From contig NZ_NFMB01000004.1 in assembly GCF_002161215.1 (NCBI RefSeq), positions 1 through 64,000 on the forward strand: a stretch of DNA of 64,000 nucleotides. Reading direction: 5' to 3'. This DNA is from Flavonifractor sp. An10 (GTDB taxonomy: Bacteria; Bacillota; Clostridia; Oscillospirales; Oscillospiraceae). A program made the translations under genes and the position numbers. The stretch's first letter is position 1. Every line of letters begins with the position of its first letter. This document shows positions 25,500 through 34,673 of this stretch, piece by piece. The notes below the pieces were generated by a model. The model saw nothing but the letters and a program-made list of their open reading frames with translations. It ran no database searches and was not told the DNA's origin.

Positions 25500-26618
25500 T
25501 TACACGATTTCGTTTTTCGCAATGGACAGCGGATAGGTATTGTGGCCCATCAGCATCCGGCCCGGGTTGACCCGGACGTTCTTGTCGGTGATGGCGTACT
25601 TGAGCACCGCGCCGGCCTGGATGGTGGTGCCCTGCATGAGCACACAGCCGGACACCTTGGCGCCCTTCTCCACCCGCACGCCGCGGAAGAGGATGGAGTT
25701 CTCCACCTCGCCCTCGATGATGCAGCCGTCGGCCACCAGGGAGTTGATCGACTTGGCCTCGGGGCCGTAATAGGTGGAGGGGTCGGAGCGGTCTTTGGTG
25801 CGCACGGGGCGCTCGGGGGCGAAGAGATCGGCGCGCACGGCGGGATCCAGCAGATCCATGCTGCGGGCGAAGTAGCCCGCCACCGACTGGAGCCGGGCGG
25901 CGTAGCCGTCAAACACGTAGGGGCAGATCTTCAGCTGGCCCACCATGCCCTGGAGCACGCCGGTGCTGAAGGAGGGGATGTTGTGGGCGGCGCAGTGATC
26001 CACCAGGGAGAGCAGCAGCTCCTTGGACAGTACGTAGACCTCCAGGGACTCGCAACCCTGGGCGATGGGGGGATGCACCGACACGTCGGTGATGCGCCCG
26101 CCGGCGCCGATGGTGAAGTAGTCGCAGTTCTTGGGGGAACCCAGGGGGCGGCTGGTGCACACGGCGGTGATGTCCGCGTCGTTGCGCATGTGGGCCTCAA
26201 AGATGTCGTTGAGGGGCAGGTTCACCGCCAGATCGCCGCCGGCCAGCACCACGTAGTCCTGCCGGATGTTCTGGAGGTAGGAGCGCACGCCGGCCAGGGC
26301 GTCCATGCGGCCCCGGTAGGCGCCCTCCCGCTTGCCGGCGGAGTAGCCGAAGGGGGGGAGGATGCGCAGGCCGCCGTGCTTGCGGGAGAGATCCCAGTCC
26401 TTGCCGGAGCCCACGTGATCCAGCAGGGACTGATAGTTGGCGTCCACAATGAGGCCCACGTCGGACATGCCGGCGTTGACCATGTTGGAGAGCATGAAGT
26501 CGATCACCCGGTACCGGCCGCCGTAGGGGATGGAGCAGGTGTTGCGGTTCTGGGTCAGCTCCCGCAGATCCGGGTTGGAAAGGTAGGCGAAGATGATGCC
26601 GTGCAGAGTCTTCATCAT
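25500..26618 (-). CDS. glgD: Glucose-1-phosphate adenylyltransferase subunit GlgD
   Basis: 372 residues, the regulatory-type partner of GlgC found in Firmicutes. It keeps the nucleotidyltransferase fold ([37 protein letters not shown]) and the C-terminal left-handed beta helix, but its N-terminus ([22 protein letters not shown]) lacks the GGxGxRL nucleotide loop of GlgC. Known biology: GlgD is weakly active or inactive alone and raises GlgC activity in a GlgC/GlgD heteromer. The start overlaps the glgC stop by 4 bases (ATGA). Confidence 0.95.
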   Translation of the reverse strand: MMKTLHGIIFAYLSNPDLRELTQNRNTCSIPYGGRYRVIDFMLSNMVNAGMSDVGLIVDANYQSLLDHVGSGKDWDLSRKHGGLRILPPFGYSAGKREGAYRGRMDALAGVRSYLQNIRQDYVVLAGGDLAVNLPLNDIFEAHMRNDADITAVCTSRPLGSPKNCDYFTIGAGGRITDVSVHPPIAQGCESLEVYVLSKELLLSLVDHCAAHNIPSFSTGVLQGMVGQLKICPYVFDGYAARLQSVAGYFARSMDLLDPAVRADLFAPERPVRTKDRSDPSTYYGPEAKSINSLVADGCIIEGEVENSILFRGVRVEKGAKVSGCVLMQGTTIQAGAVLKYAITDKNVRVNPGRMLMGHNTYPLSIAKNEIV

Positions 26619-27823
26619 TTCACCCCACCTCCTTTCACGTTACGGGTAATCATGGCCTTGGGGGAGACCACGGCGCTGGGGCCGATGCTCAGATGCTGGG
26701 CGATGACGGCGATGCCCCAGTCCTCGCTGCCGTCGGGGGAGGCGCCCACCCGGGCGTTCTCGCCGATGACCGACTCCTCGGCCACGATGGCGTACTCCAC
26801 CACGGCGCCCTTCTTCACCACCGTGCCGGGCATGAGGATGGAGTAGCGCACCACCGCGCCCTCCTCCACAATGACAGAGTGGAAGAGCACCGAGTTCTCC
26901 ACCGTGCCGTAGACCTCACAGCCGCTGGTGACCATGGAGTGGGTCACCCTGGCGTCCTTGCCCATGAAGTGGGGGGGACGGATGGGGGTGCGGGCGTAGA
27001 TGGGCCACTCGTTATCGTACAGATCAATGCCGTTGTCCGGGGAGAGCATATCCATGTTGGCGTCCCACAGGGAGTCGATGGTGCCCACGTCCTTCCAGTA
27101 GCCCTGGAAGCGGTAGGCGGTCATCTTCTCGCCGGCGTTCAGCATGGCGGGGATGATGTTCTTGCCGAAGTCGTTGGAGCTCTTCTCATCCGCCTCGTCG
27201 GCCACCAGATACTCCCGCAGCTTTTTCCACGTGAAGATGTAGATGCCCATGGAGGCCAGGTTGCTCTTGGGCTTCTTGGGCTTCTCCTCAAACTCGTAGA
27301 TGTCGTCGTTCTCATCCACGTTCATGATGCCGAAGCGGGGGGCCTCCGCCATGGGAACCTCCAGCACCGCGATGGTGCAGGCCGCCTCCGCCTCCTTGTG
27401 GCGGCGGAGCATCTGGGCATAGTCCATCTTGTACACGTGGTCGCCGGAGAGGATGAGCACGTATTCAGGGTCGTAGGTCTCCAGGAAGTTGATGTTCTGA
27501 TAGATGGCGTTGGCCGTGCCCTTGTACCAGGTGCCCTTCTCGCCCTCCCGCATATAGGGGGGCAGGATGTGGACGCCGCCGTAGGAGCGATCCAGATCCC
27601 AGGGCTCGCCGTTGCCGATGTAGGCGTTGAGCTCCAGGGGCCGGTACTGGGTGAGCACGCCCACCGTGTCAATGCCGGAGTTGATGCAGTTGGACAGCGG
27701 GAAGTCGATGATGCGGTACTTTCCTCCAAACGGTACCGCGGGCTTGGCCACGTGGCTGGTGAGGGCGTGGAGACGGCTGCCCTGTCCCCCTGCCAGCAGC
27801 ATGGCGACACATTCCTTTTTCAC
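26615..27823 (-). CDS. glgC: Glucose-1-phosphate adenylyltransferase GlgC
   Basis: 402 residues, catalysing ATP + glucose 1-phosphate to ADP-glucose + PPi, the committed step of glycogen synthesis. Motifs: [14 protein letters not shown] (pyrophosphorylase loop), [29 protein letters not shown] with the metal Asp, and a beta-helix C-terminal domain with hexapeptide-like repeats. It sits 47 bases behind glgB and overlaps glgD. This is the catalytic partner of the neighbouring GlgD. Confidence 0.97.
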   Translation of the reverse strand: MKKECVAMLLAGGQGSRLHALTSHVAKPAVPFGGKYRIIDFPLSNCINSGIDTVGVLTQYRPLELNAYIGNGEPWDLDRSYGGVHILPPYMREGEKGTWYKGTANAIYQNINFLETYDPEYVLILSGDHVYKMDYAQMLRRHKEAEAACTIAVLEVPMAEAPRFGIMNVDENDDIYEFEEKPKKPKSNLASMGIYIFTWKKLREYLVADEADEKSSNDFGKNIIPAMLNAGEKMTAYRFQGYWKDVGTIDSLWDANMDMLSPDNGIDLYDNEWPIYARTPIRPPHFMGKDARVTHSMVTSGCEVYGTVENSVLFHSVIVEEGAVVRYSILMPGTVVKKGAVVEYAIVAEESVIGENARVGASPDGSEDWGIAVIAQHLSIGPSAVVSPKAMITRNVKGGGVK

Positions 27824-27870
27824 TTCTTATCACCTCAGCGTTTGAACTGGAAATCCGCGATGGGATAGGC

Positions 27871-30096
27871 TTACGCCTTCTTGGGGCTCTTGGCCGGTTT
27901 TTCGGCCTTGGCGGGCACGGGGGCCTTCTCCGCCTTTCTGGGGAGAGGCGCTTTCTCGGCCTTCCTGGGCAGCGGGGCCTTCTCCGCTTTCTTGGGCAGC
28001 GGGGCCTTCTCCGCTTTCTTGGGCAGCGGGGCCTTCTCCGCTTTCTTGGGCAGCGGGGCTTTTTCCGCCTTGGCGGGCAGCTTTTTCGACCCCTTGGCGG
28101 CCAGGGCCGTCTTTTTGGACTTGGTGCCCTTGGCGGCCTTTTCCGCCTTGGGGGCGGCCTCCGCCTTCTTGCGGCGGGGCGGGAACTTGCGGGTGCACTT
28201 GTAGATGGCCGCGCTCATGGGCGGCAGAGCCAGGGTGATGGACTGCTCCTTGCCGTGGCAGGGGTTGTACTGGCTCTTCACCGGCGCCTGATCGCCCCGG
28301 CCCGCGCCGCCGAAGGCGGGGTCGTCGGTGCTGAACAGGCAGGTGTAGGTGCCGGCTGCCGGCACGCCGATGGTATAGCCCGTCCGATCCACGGGGGAGA
28401 AGTTGCACACCACCACCAGGGGGTTGCCCTTCTTGTCCTTGCGGAGGAAGGCGATGGTGTTGGCCTGGTTGTCGTCGGCCTCGATCCACTCGAAGCCCTC
28501 CCAGGAGAAGTCCAGCTCCCACAGCTCCGGGTGCTCCAGATAGAAGGCGTTGACCGCCTTGAAGAAGGCCTGGAGCTTCCGGTGCCGCTCCCCGTCCTCG
28601 TTGTCCATGCCCAGCAGGTGCCAGTCCAGGGAGTGCTCGTAGTGCCACTCGTTCCACTGGCCGAACTCGCTGCCCATCATCAGCAGCTTCTTGCCCGGAT
28701 GGGTGAGCATGTAGGTGTAGAAGGCCCGCACGCCGGCGTACTTCTCCTCGTCGGTGCCCGGCATCTTGTTGATGAGGGAGCCCTTCATGTGCACCACCTC
28801 ATCGTGGGACAGGGGGAGCACGAAGTTCTCCGAGAAGGCGTAGAAGAAGGAGAAGGTGATGTCCTTGTGGTTGTACTGCCGGAAATAGGGGTCCAGCTTG
28901 ATGTAGTGGAGGATGTCGTTCATCCACCCCATGTTCCATTTCAGGTTGAAGCCCAGGCCGCCCTCCAGGCCGCCCTCCCCCACCGGGTGGGACACACGGG
29001 GCCAGGCGGTGGACTCCTCGGCGATCATCATCACGTCGGGATGGGCGTTGAAGATATGGGTGTTCAGGGCCTGAAGGAAGTCCACCGCCTCCAGGTTCTC
29101 GTGTCCGCCGAACACGTTGGGCACCCACTGGCCGTCCTGCCGGCCGTAGTCCAGGTAGAGCATGGAGGCCACCGCGTCCACCCGCAGGCCGTCGATGTGA
29201 TACTGCTCCAGCCAGAACAGGGCGGAGGAGAAGAGGAAGGAGCGCACCTCATACCGGCCGTAGTCGAACACCCGGGTGCCCCAGTCGGCATGCTCCCCCT
29301 TGCGGGGGTCGGCGTACTCGTAGCAGGCCTCCCCGTCGAACTCGTACAGGCCGAAGGCGTCCTTGGGGAAGTGGGCGGGCACCCAGTCCAGGATCACGCC
29401 GATGCCGGCCTGGTGGAGCTGATCCACCAGCCACATGAAGTCGTGAGGGGTGCCGAAGCGGCTGGTGGCCGCGAAATAGCCGGTGCACTGATAGCCCCAG
29501 GAGGCGTCCAGGGGGTGCTCGGTGACGGGGAGCAGCTCCACATGGGTGAAGCCCATCTCCTTCACGTAGGGCACCAGGTACTTGCCGATGTCCCGGTAGG
29601 AGAGCATCTGGTCGTCGCCGGTGCGCCGCCAGGAGCCCAGGTGGACTTCATAAATATTCAGCGGGCGGCTGTATATGGGGTTCTTGGCCCGGTAGTCCAT
29701 CCAGCTCTGGTCGCCCCACTGGTAGCCGGACAGGTCGTACAGCTTGGAGGCGTTGCCGGGGCGGGTCTCGGCGTGGAAGGCGTAGGGGTCGGCCTTGGCC
29801 AGCACCCGGCCGGAGGGGGTGTGGACGGCGTATTTATAGGTGTCATACTGCTGCAGGCCGGGAATAAAGACCTCCCAGACGCCGCCGTCCAGGGGCTCCA
29901 TGGGGTTGGCATCCTCGCTCCAGCCGTTGAAATCGCCCATGACGGCCACCTGCTTGGCATGGGGAGCCCAGACACGGAACACCCAGCCCTCCTGGCCGTC
30001 CCGGACGGCGGGGTGGGCGCCCATGAACTCCTGCGCGCGGACAGAATCCCCGGCAGAAAACTGCGCCAGGGCCTCATTATCCTTTGTAAAAGCCAT
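27871..30096 (-). CDS. glgB: 1,4-alpha-glucan branching enzyme with Lys/Ala/Pro repeat tail
   Basis: 741 residues. An N-terminal CBM48 domain (WVFRVWAPHAKQVAVMGDFNGW) is followed by the GH13 barrel with DWVPAHFP, GLRVDAVASMLYLDY (nucleophile Asp), MIAEESTAWP (acid/base Glu) and LPLSHDEVVH. The all-beta domain ends near residue 635, where usual GlgB proteins stop. About 105 further residues are Lys/Ala/Pro-rich, including six nine-residue units of the form KAEKAPLPK. The tail resembles histone H1-like or PAKKA tails and could bind polyanions or tether the enzyme; its role is unknown. ATG 30096 has AAGGAG 8 bases upstream. First gene of the glg locus. Confidence 0.95.
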   Translation of the reverse strand: MAFTKDNEALAQFSAGDSVRAQEFMGAHPAVRDGQEGWVFRVWAPHAKQVAVMGDFNGWSEDANPMEPLDGGVWEVFIPGLQQYDTYKYAVHTPSGRVLAKADPYAFHAETRPGNASKLYDLSGYQWGDQSWMDYRAKNPIYSRPLNIYEVHLGSWRRTGDDQMLSYRDIGKYLVPYVKEMGFTHVELLPVTEHPLDASWGYQCTGYFAATSRFGTPHDFMWLVDQLHQAGIGVILDWVPAHFPKDAFGLYEFDGEACYEYADPRKGEHADWGTRVFDYGRYEVRSFLFSSALFWLEQYHIDGLRVDAVASMLYLDYGRQDGQWVPNVFGGHENLEAVDFLQALNTHIFNAHPDVMMIAEESTAWPRVSHPVGEGGLEGGLGFNLKWNMGWMNDILHYIKLDPYFRQYNHKDITFSFFYAFSENFVLPLSHDEVVHMKGSLINKMPGTDEEKYAGVRAFYTYMLTHPGKKLLMMGSEFGQWNEWHYEHSLDWHLLGMDNEDGERHRKLQAFFKAVNAFYLEHPELWELDFSWEGFEWIEADDNQANTIAFLRKDKKGNPLVVVCNFSPVDRTGYTIGVPAAGTYTCLFSTDDPAFGGAGRGDQAPVKSQYNPCHGKEQSITLALPPMSAAIYKCTRKFPPRRKKAEAAPKAEKAAKGTKSKKTALAAKGSKKLPAKAEKAPLPKKAEKAPLPKKAEKAPLPKKAEKAPLPRKAEKAPLPRKAEKAPVPAKAEKPAKSPKKA
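27913..28074 (-). repeat. 27-base in-frame tandem repeat in the glgB 3' end
   Basis: Six consecutive 27-base units. The three at 27967-28047 are identical (GGGCAGCGGGGCC...), the outer ones diverged mainly at third positions. Each encodes one KAEKAP(L/V)P(K/R/A) unit, so copy number can vary without a frameshift. Confidence 0.9.
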
Positions 30097-30206
30097 AGGT
30101 AACACTCCTTATTGGCAAAAATCTCCAAAATCAAGGGGGAGTAAACCAGAGATCCTTGTCATTGGTGATAAAATAACTCCAAAAGCAATGGAAATTATTT
30201 GTGTAA

Positions 30207-30235
30207 ATTATACAACAAGCGAACCGAGTAGTCAA
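30207..30235 (-). promoter_or_regulatory. Promoter of the glycogen locus
   Basis: On the minus strand TTGACT (30235-30230), 17-base spacer and TATAAT (30212-30207), in an AT-rich stretch unlike the rest of the window. It gives a leader of about 105 bases before glgB. No operator or riboswitch could be recognised in the leader. Confidence 0.8.
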
Positions 30236-30303
30236 GACATGTATGAAAAACCAGTGTAAAATTTCAGCAGGTGCAGCGGCGGCCATTTGGGGAACCTGCG
30301 CAG

Positions 30304-30770
30304 ACGGGAGGGGCGGCAAAGCCGCCCCTCCCGCGAAGGATGTCGAAAAAGTGGCAAAGCCACTTTTTCGAGCAGGATGCAGTCCGCCGCGCGCAGGATT
30401 GCCCGCTTCAGGCGGACAAATCCCACACTTGCGGCCTGAGAAATGTTTTCTCCGATGCACACCCCCCATGGGGCCCTCTCTTGCCCCTTCGGGGCAATCA
30501 GCCTGTCGAAAAAGTCTTTTCGACAGGCTGCTGAACTTTTTGAAACTTCAAAAAAGTTTCAAAAAGTTATTTGATCCAACGCGAAAGGGAACCCTGACGG
30601 TTCCCTTTCACACTATCCTTCCCTCCGAATCCTTTGGCTGGAGGGTTTATCGACAGTCTCTCTTGCCCCTTCGGGGCAATTCACCTTGTGTCGCCGGAGA
30701 AAACGGATTTCCATTTTTTCGCGCCTGCGGGCGCGAGCTCTGCGAGGCTTTTTCGAGAAGGATGTCGAAC
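30304..30770. repeat. Cluster of dispersed repeat modules and hairpins between glgB and dacA
   Basis: The gene-free stretch 30106-30784 holds the glgB promoter and then repeats. 30307-30330 and 30347-30367 are hairpins. 30360-30455 is the inverse of the module at 10391-10505. CTCTCTTGCCCC-TTCG-GGGGCAAT occurs at 30475-30497 and again at 30658-30688, and inverted at 50074-50103. CAGCCTGTCGAAAAAGTC (30499-30516) begins a hairpin and recurs at 15185. 30534-30572 is a stem AACTTTTTGAAACTT that can terminate transcription. 30704-30748 carries the AT-rich run, GCGC hairpin and CTCTGCGAGGC box. No coding sequence is apparent. Confidence 0.75.
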
Positions 30771-30784
30771 CGGGGTCTCCGGCC

Positions 30785-31939
30785 TCAGCCGGCCATGAAC
30801 AGGGTTTTCAGGAACCGGGAGAAGATGCCGGGCAAGGTGAGCCGGGCCACCGCCCGGTCGGCCACGATGGGGATGGTCTGCTGCGCCTCATCGCCCACAT
30901 AGACCGCCATCTCGCCCAGCTTCTGCCCCTCCTCCACCGGGGCCTCCACGTCCTCACACAGCCGCAGCTCGGTGGTGATCTCGTTGAGCCGGGCCTTTTC
31001 CACCAGGATGCGGCTGGACTGGGCCAGCACGGGCTGCACCGTGTCCGCCTCCCCCAGCAGCACGTCGACGGGGGGCAGGGCCTGGCTGGGGTAGACGTCG
31101 GTGAGGGTGTAGTTGGCAAAGCCGTAGCTGAGCAGGCTCTTGGCGCTCTCGAACCGCTTCTCCGAGGTGTCCGCCTTGAGCACCACGGCGATGAGCTCCA
31201 TGCCCTCCCGCTCCGCCGAGGCGGACAGGCAGTACCCCGCCGAGTCGGTGGAGCCGGTCTTCAGGCCGGTGGCCCCCTCATAGAAGCGGATGAGCTTGTT
31301 GGTGTTGGCCAGCTGGAACTGCCCGCCCCGGATGGAGTCCATCCAGATGGTGGTGTAGTCCCGGATCCTGGGGTGTTGAAGCAGGGCCCGGCTCATGACG
31401 GCGATGTCGTGGGCAGAGGTCAGGTGCCCCGCCGCCGGCAGGCCGGTGCAGTTGACAAAGCAGGTGTCCGCCATGCCCAGCTCCGCCGCCCGCTGGTTCA
31501 TCAGGGAGACAAAGGCCTCCTCGCTGCCCGCCAGATGCTCGGCCAGGGCCACGGCGGCGTCGTTGCCCGACACCACCGCCACGGCCTTGAGCATGTCGTC
31601 CACGCTCATCTGCTCCCCCTCCTTCAGGTAGACCTGGGAGCCGCCCATGGACGCGGCGTGGGCCGAGACGGACACCATGTCGTCCAGGGCCAGGCGGCCG
31701 TCGTCCACCGCCTCCAGCACCAGCAGCAGGGCCATCACCTTGGTGACGCTGGCGGGCTCCAGCTTGTCGTGGGGGTTCTGTTCATATAAAATCGTGCCCG
31801 TCTCCTTCTCCATCAGCACCGCCGCGCCGGCGTCCACGGCGGGGGCCCCGGCGGCGGCACCCGCCGCCGGCTGCTCCGCGGCCCGGGCGGGGAGGATCAG
31901 GAACGCGGCGGCCAGCAGGGCCGCGGCCAGTTGTTTCAT
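30785..31939 (-). CDS. dacA: D-alanyl-D-alanine carboxypeptidase (PBP5/DacA family)
   Basis: 384 residues with a signal peptide (MKQLAAALLAAAFLILPARA). It trims the terminal D-Ala from peptidoglycan stem peptides. The penicilloyl serine transferase motifs are complete: S64-V-T-K67, S124-G-N and K227-T-G. The C-terminal beta-rich domain and a basic, hydrophobic tail (FSRFLKTLFMAG) suggest loose membrane anchoring, as in DacA. It is divergent from the amino acid ABC operon and reads toward the repeat cluster at 30.3-30.8 kb, whose stem at 30534-30572 may terminate it. Confidence 0.95.
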   Translation of the reverse strand: MKQLAAALLAAAFLILPARAAEQPAAGAAAGAPAVDAGAAVLMEKETGTILYEQNPHDKLEPASVTKVMALLLVLEAVDDGRLALDDMVSVSAHAASMGGSQVYLKEGEQMSVDDMLKAVAVVSGNDAAVALAEHLAGSEEAFVSLMNQRAAELGMADTCFVNCTGLPAAGHLTSAHDIAVMSRALLQHPRIRDYTTIWMDSIRGGQFQLANTNKLIRFYEGATGLKTGSTDSAGYCLSASAEREGMELIAVVLKADTSEKRFESAKSLLSYGFANYTLTDVYPSQALPPVDVLLGEADTVQPVLAQSSRILVEKARLNEITTELRLCEDVEAPVEEGQKLGEMAVYVGDEAQQTIPIVADRAVARLTLPGIFSRFLKTLFMAG

Positions 31940-32052
31940 CAGGTATCACGCCTCCGTTTGCAAATCTCTGTTTCAGAGGATGTGGAATCCAGGGCGGTTC
32001 TATACCGCAGGGCCCCGTTTTTTGCCGGTGGGAAAATTTTCGGGATTTCCTC

Positions 32053-32081
32053 TTTACAACAGCACTTTAGTGTGGTAATAT
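32053..32081 (+). promoter_or_regulatory. Promoter of the amino acid ABC operon
   Basis: TTTACA (32053-32058), 17-base spacer, TAATAT (32076-32081), about 40 bases before the solute-binding protein start. Confidence 0.78.
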
Positions 32082-32122
32082 ACGAAAGCGACAACACTCT
32101 TGCAGTTTGGAGGAAGATGGAT

Positions 32123-32995
32123 ATGAAACGGAAACTGACTGCGCTGGCCCTGGCTCTGGGCCTGACCCTGTCCCTGGCCGCCTGCGGCGGCGGCACTGCC
32201 AGCACCGCGGACACCCCGGCGGGCAGCTCCGAGTCCCCCGCGGCGGAGAACACCGCCGCCCAGACCAGCGAGACCCCCGCCGCCGAGAGCGACGTGGCCT
32301 ACATCCAGGACAAGGGCACCCTGGTGGTGGGTATCACCGAGTTTGCCCCCATGGACTACCAGGACGAGAACGGCGAGTGGATCGGCTTTGACGCCGACCT
32401 GGCCCGCAAGGTGGCCGAGGCCCTGGGCGTGGACGTGGAGTTCAGCGTCATCGACTGGAACAACAAGCTGATGGAGCTGGACAGCCGCACGGTGGACTGC
32501 CTGTGGAACGGCATGACCATCACCGACGAGATCACGGGCGGCGCCTCCGCCACCAACCCCTATGCCACCAACGCCCAGGTGGTGGTGCTCAAGGCCGACG
32601 TGGCCGGGGACTACCAGGACGCGGCGAGCCTGTCCGGCCTGAACTTCGCCGTGGAGGCCGGCTCCGCCGGCGAGGCCGCGGCCCAGGAGGCGGGCCTGAC
32701 CTATGTGTCCGTGTCTGACCAGGCCACCGCCCTGATGGAGGTCAGCTCCGGCACCTCCGACGCCTGCATCGTGGATCTGCTCATGGCCGGCGCCATGATC
32801 GGCGAGGGCACCAGCTACCCCGACCTGACCTACACCGTCCGCCTCACCGAGGAGGACTACGGCGTGGGCTGCCGCAAGGGCTCTGACCTCACCGACTTCA
32901 TCAACGAGCAGCTCAAGGTGCTCTACGACGACGGCACCATCGCGGAGCTGGCCGAGCAGTACGGCATCTCCGACAACATCGTCCCCCAGGAGTAA
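32123..32995 (+). CDS. Polar amino acid ABC transporter, solute-binding lipoprotein
   Basis: 290 residues. A lipoprotein signal with lipobox LAAC places the acylated Cys at residue 21, followed by a Ser/Thr/Ala-rich linker. The SBP_bac_3 domain reads GTLVVGITEFAPMDYQDENG, then IGFDADLARKVAEALGV and WNGMTITDEITGGAS, as in glutamine/cystine/polar amino acid binding proteins. ATG 32123 is chosen over 32117 because GGAGG then has a 9-base spacing. The exact substrate is not evident. First gene of a three-gene importer operon. Confidence 0.92.
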   Translation: MKRKLTALALALGLTLSLAACGGGTASTADTPAGSSESPAAENTAAQTSETPAAESDVAYIQDKGTLVVGITEFAPMDYQDENGEWIGFDADLARKVAEALGVDVEFSVIDWNNKLMELDSRTVDCLWNGMTITDEITGGASATNPYATNAQVVVLKADVAGDYQDAASLSGLNFAVEAGSAGEAAAQEAGLTYVSVSDQATALMEVSSGTSDACIVDLLMAGAMIGEGTSYPDLTYTVRLTEEDYGVGCRKGSDLTDFINEQLKVLYDDGTIAELAEQYGISDNIVPQE

Positions 32996-33016
32996 GGGAC
33001 GGAAACAAGAGAGCAC

Positions 33017-33052
33017 AAAGGCAGGGGGCGTTGCAAGACGCCCTCTGCCTTT
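33017..33052 (+). terminator. Intra-operon attenuator hairpin
   Basis: AAAGGCAGGGGGCGT pairs with ACGCCCTCTGCCTTT (one G-T pair) around a 6-base loop between the binding protein and permease genes. It probably protects or partly terminates transcript so that the binding protein is made in excess, a common arrangement. Confidence 0.6.
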
Positions 33053-33092
33053 GACCGGCCCTGCCGGAACACAGACGGAATGAGGGATGGAC

Positions 33093-33815
33093 ATGTTTTG
33101 GACGGTGACGCGCACCCTGCTGGAGGGCTTCGGCACCTCGGCGGAGATCTTTGCCCTGACCCTGGTATTCGCCCTGCCCCTTGGGCTGTTGGTGGCCCTG
33201 GGCTCCATGAGCAAGTGGGCCCCCTTCCGGGGGCTGGCCCGGGCGGACAGTCCGGCGTGGCTCCGCGTACTGGCCGGGCTGCGGCCCGTCAGCGCTCTGG
33301 TGGATGTGGTGGTGTGGATCATCCGGGGCACCCCCCTGATGCTTCAGCTGGCGGTTATTTTCTACGTGCCCGGCATGGTCATGGGAACCAACCCCTGGGG
33401 CTCCGGCACCCAGGGGCGGATCACCGCCACCGTGGTGGCCTTCGTGATCAACTACGCCTGCTACTTCTCGGTGATCTACCGGGGCGGCATCCAGGGGGTG
33501 CCCCAGGGCCAGCGGGAGGCCGGACAGGTGCTGGGCATGACCCGGGGGCAGATCTTTTTCCGCGTCACCCTGCTCCAGATGGTCAAGCGGGTGGTGCCCC
33601 CCATGTCCAATGAGATCATCACCCTGGTGAAGGACACCTCCCTGGCCAACACCATCGGCGTGGTGGAGCTGATCCGGGCCGGCAGCACCTTCCGCACCAA
33701 CGGGGGCCTGGTCTGGCCCTTCTTCTATACCGCGGTGTTCTACCTGGTGTTCGTGGGCGTGCTGACCATCCTGTTCAACTGGCTGGAAAAGAAACTCAAC
33801 TATTTCCGGGTGTAG
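33093..33815 (+). CDS. Polar amino acid ABC transporter permease
   Basis: About 240 residues with several transmembrane helices of the HisM/GlnP type. The cytoplasmic EAA loop is clear: YRGGIQGVPQGQREAGQVLG. A segment of some 30 residues after the second helix (KWAPFRGLARADSPAWLRVL) is longer than in the shortest members. ATG 33093 has GAGGG 6 bases upstream; the in-frame ATG at 33087 is too close to it. Forms the membrane channel with the ATPase that follows. Confidence 0.92.
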   Translation: MFWTVTRTLLEGFGTSAEIFALTLVFALPLGLLVALGSMSKWAPFRGLARADSPAWLRVLAGLRPVSALVDVVVWIIRGTPLMLQLAVIFYVPGMVMGTNPWGSGTQGRITATVVAFVINYACYFSVIYRGGIQGVPQGQREAGQVLGMTRGQIFFRVTLLQMVKRVVPPMSNEIITLVKDTSLANTIGVVELIRAGSTFRTNGGLVWPFFYTAVFYLVFVGVLTILFNWLEKKLNYFRV

Positions 33816-33829
33816 GAGGAGGCGGGGAC

Positions 33830-34615
33830 ATGGCAATTTTGCAGGCAGAGGGCATCCAGAAGCGGTTCGGAAAGACCCGCGTGCTGGAGAATATCAGCTT
33901 TGAGCTGGAGCAGGGCCAGGCCCTGGCCATCATCGGCTCCTCGGGCAGCGGCAAGACCACCCTGCTGCGGTGCCTCAACTTTCTGGAGCGGCCCGATCAG
34001 GGGCGCATCACGGTGGGGGGGCAGGTGCTCTTCGACGCCGCCGACCCGGCCACCCAGCGGGAGAGCGAGGTGCGCCGCAAGCGCCTCCACTTCGGGCTGG
34101 TGTTCCAGTCCTTCAACCTGTTCCCCCAGTACACCGCCCTGGAGAACGTGACCCTGGCGGGCCGGCTGCTGGCCAAGGAGCGGGAGGACTTCAAACAGAA
34201 CCACAAGCAGCTCTATGCCGAGATTGAGGAACAGGGGCGGCAGCTGCTCTCGCGCATGGGCCTGGCCGACCGGGCGGGGCACTACCCCCACCAGCTCTCC
34301 GGCGGGCAGCAGCAGCGGGTGGCCATCGCCCGGGCCCTGGCCCTTCACCCGGACATCCTGTGCTTTGACGAGCCCACCTCCGCCCTGGATCCCGAGCTCA
34401 CCGGAGAGGTGCTCAAGGTGATCCGCTCCCTGGCGGAGGAGAAGACCACCATGATCATCGTCACCCACGAGATGGCCTTTGCCCGGGACGTGGCCGACCA
34501 GGTGATCTTCATGGACGGCGGCGTGATCGTGGAGCAGGGGGAGGCCCGGCAGGTCATCGAGCACCCCCGGGAGGAGCGCACCCGGCAGTTCCTCTCCCGC
34601 TACAGCGAGAATTGA
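33830..34615 (+). CDS. Polar amino acid ABC transporter ATP-binding protein
   Basis: 261 residues. Walker A GSSGSGKTT, Q loop region FQSFNLFPQYTALENV, signature LSGGQQQRVAIARAL, Walker B ILCFDEPTSALD and switch VTHEMAFARD are all intact. It matches the GlnQ/HisP class with the usual FMDGGVIVEQG C-terminal motif. AGGAGGAGG precedes ATG. It energises the importer made by the two preceding genes and ends at a terminator. Confidence 0.95.
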   Translation: MAILQAEGIQKRFGKTRVLENISFELEQGQALAIIGSSGSGKTTLLRCLNFLERPDQGRITVGGQVLFDAADPATQRESEVRRKRLHFGLVFQSFNLFPQYTALENVTLAGRLLAKEREDFKQNHKQLYAEIEEQGRQLLSRMGLADRAGHYPHQLSGGQQQRVAIARALALHPDILCFDEPTSALDPELTGEVLKVIRSLAEEKTTMIIVTHEMAFARDVADQVIFMDGGVIVEQGEARQVIEHPREERTRQFLSRYSEN

Positions 34616-34623
34616 AAAATGCC

Positions 34624-34655
34624 AAAAAGGGTGGTATGATCATACCATCCTTTTT
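34624..34655 (+). terminator. Terminator of the amino acid ABC operon
   Basis: AAAAAGGGTGGTATGAT pairs with ATCATACCATCCTTTTT (one G-T pair), with flanking A and T tracts, 9 bases after the stop. Confidence 0.85.
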
Positions 34656-34673
34656 GCGTATGAGGAGGACAGA

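Noticed and set aside
25222-25522. Small open frames over the glgA-glgD gap
   Set aside because: Their translations come from the tRNA fragment and the mosaic repeat boxes, not from a conserved protein.
27913-28074. 27-base direct repeats as a possible CRISPR array
   Set aside because: The units are contiguous without spacers, stay in frame and encode the Lys/Ala/Pro tail of GlgB; no cas genes are near.
30131-30784. Short open frames on both strands between glgB and dacA
   Set aside because: They run through hairpins and repeat modules shared with other intergenic sites and have no ribosome binding sites or conserved sequence.
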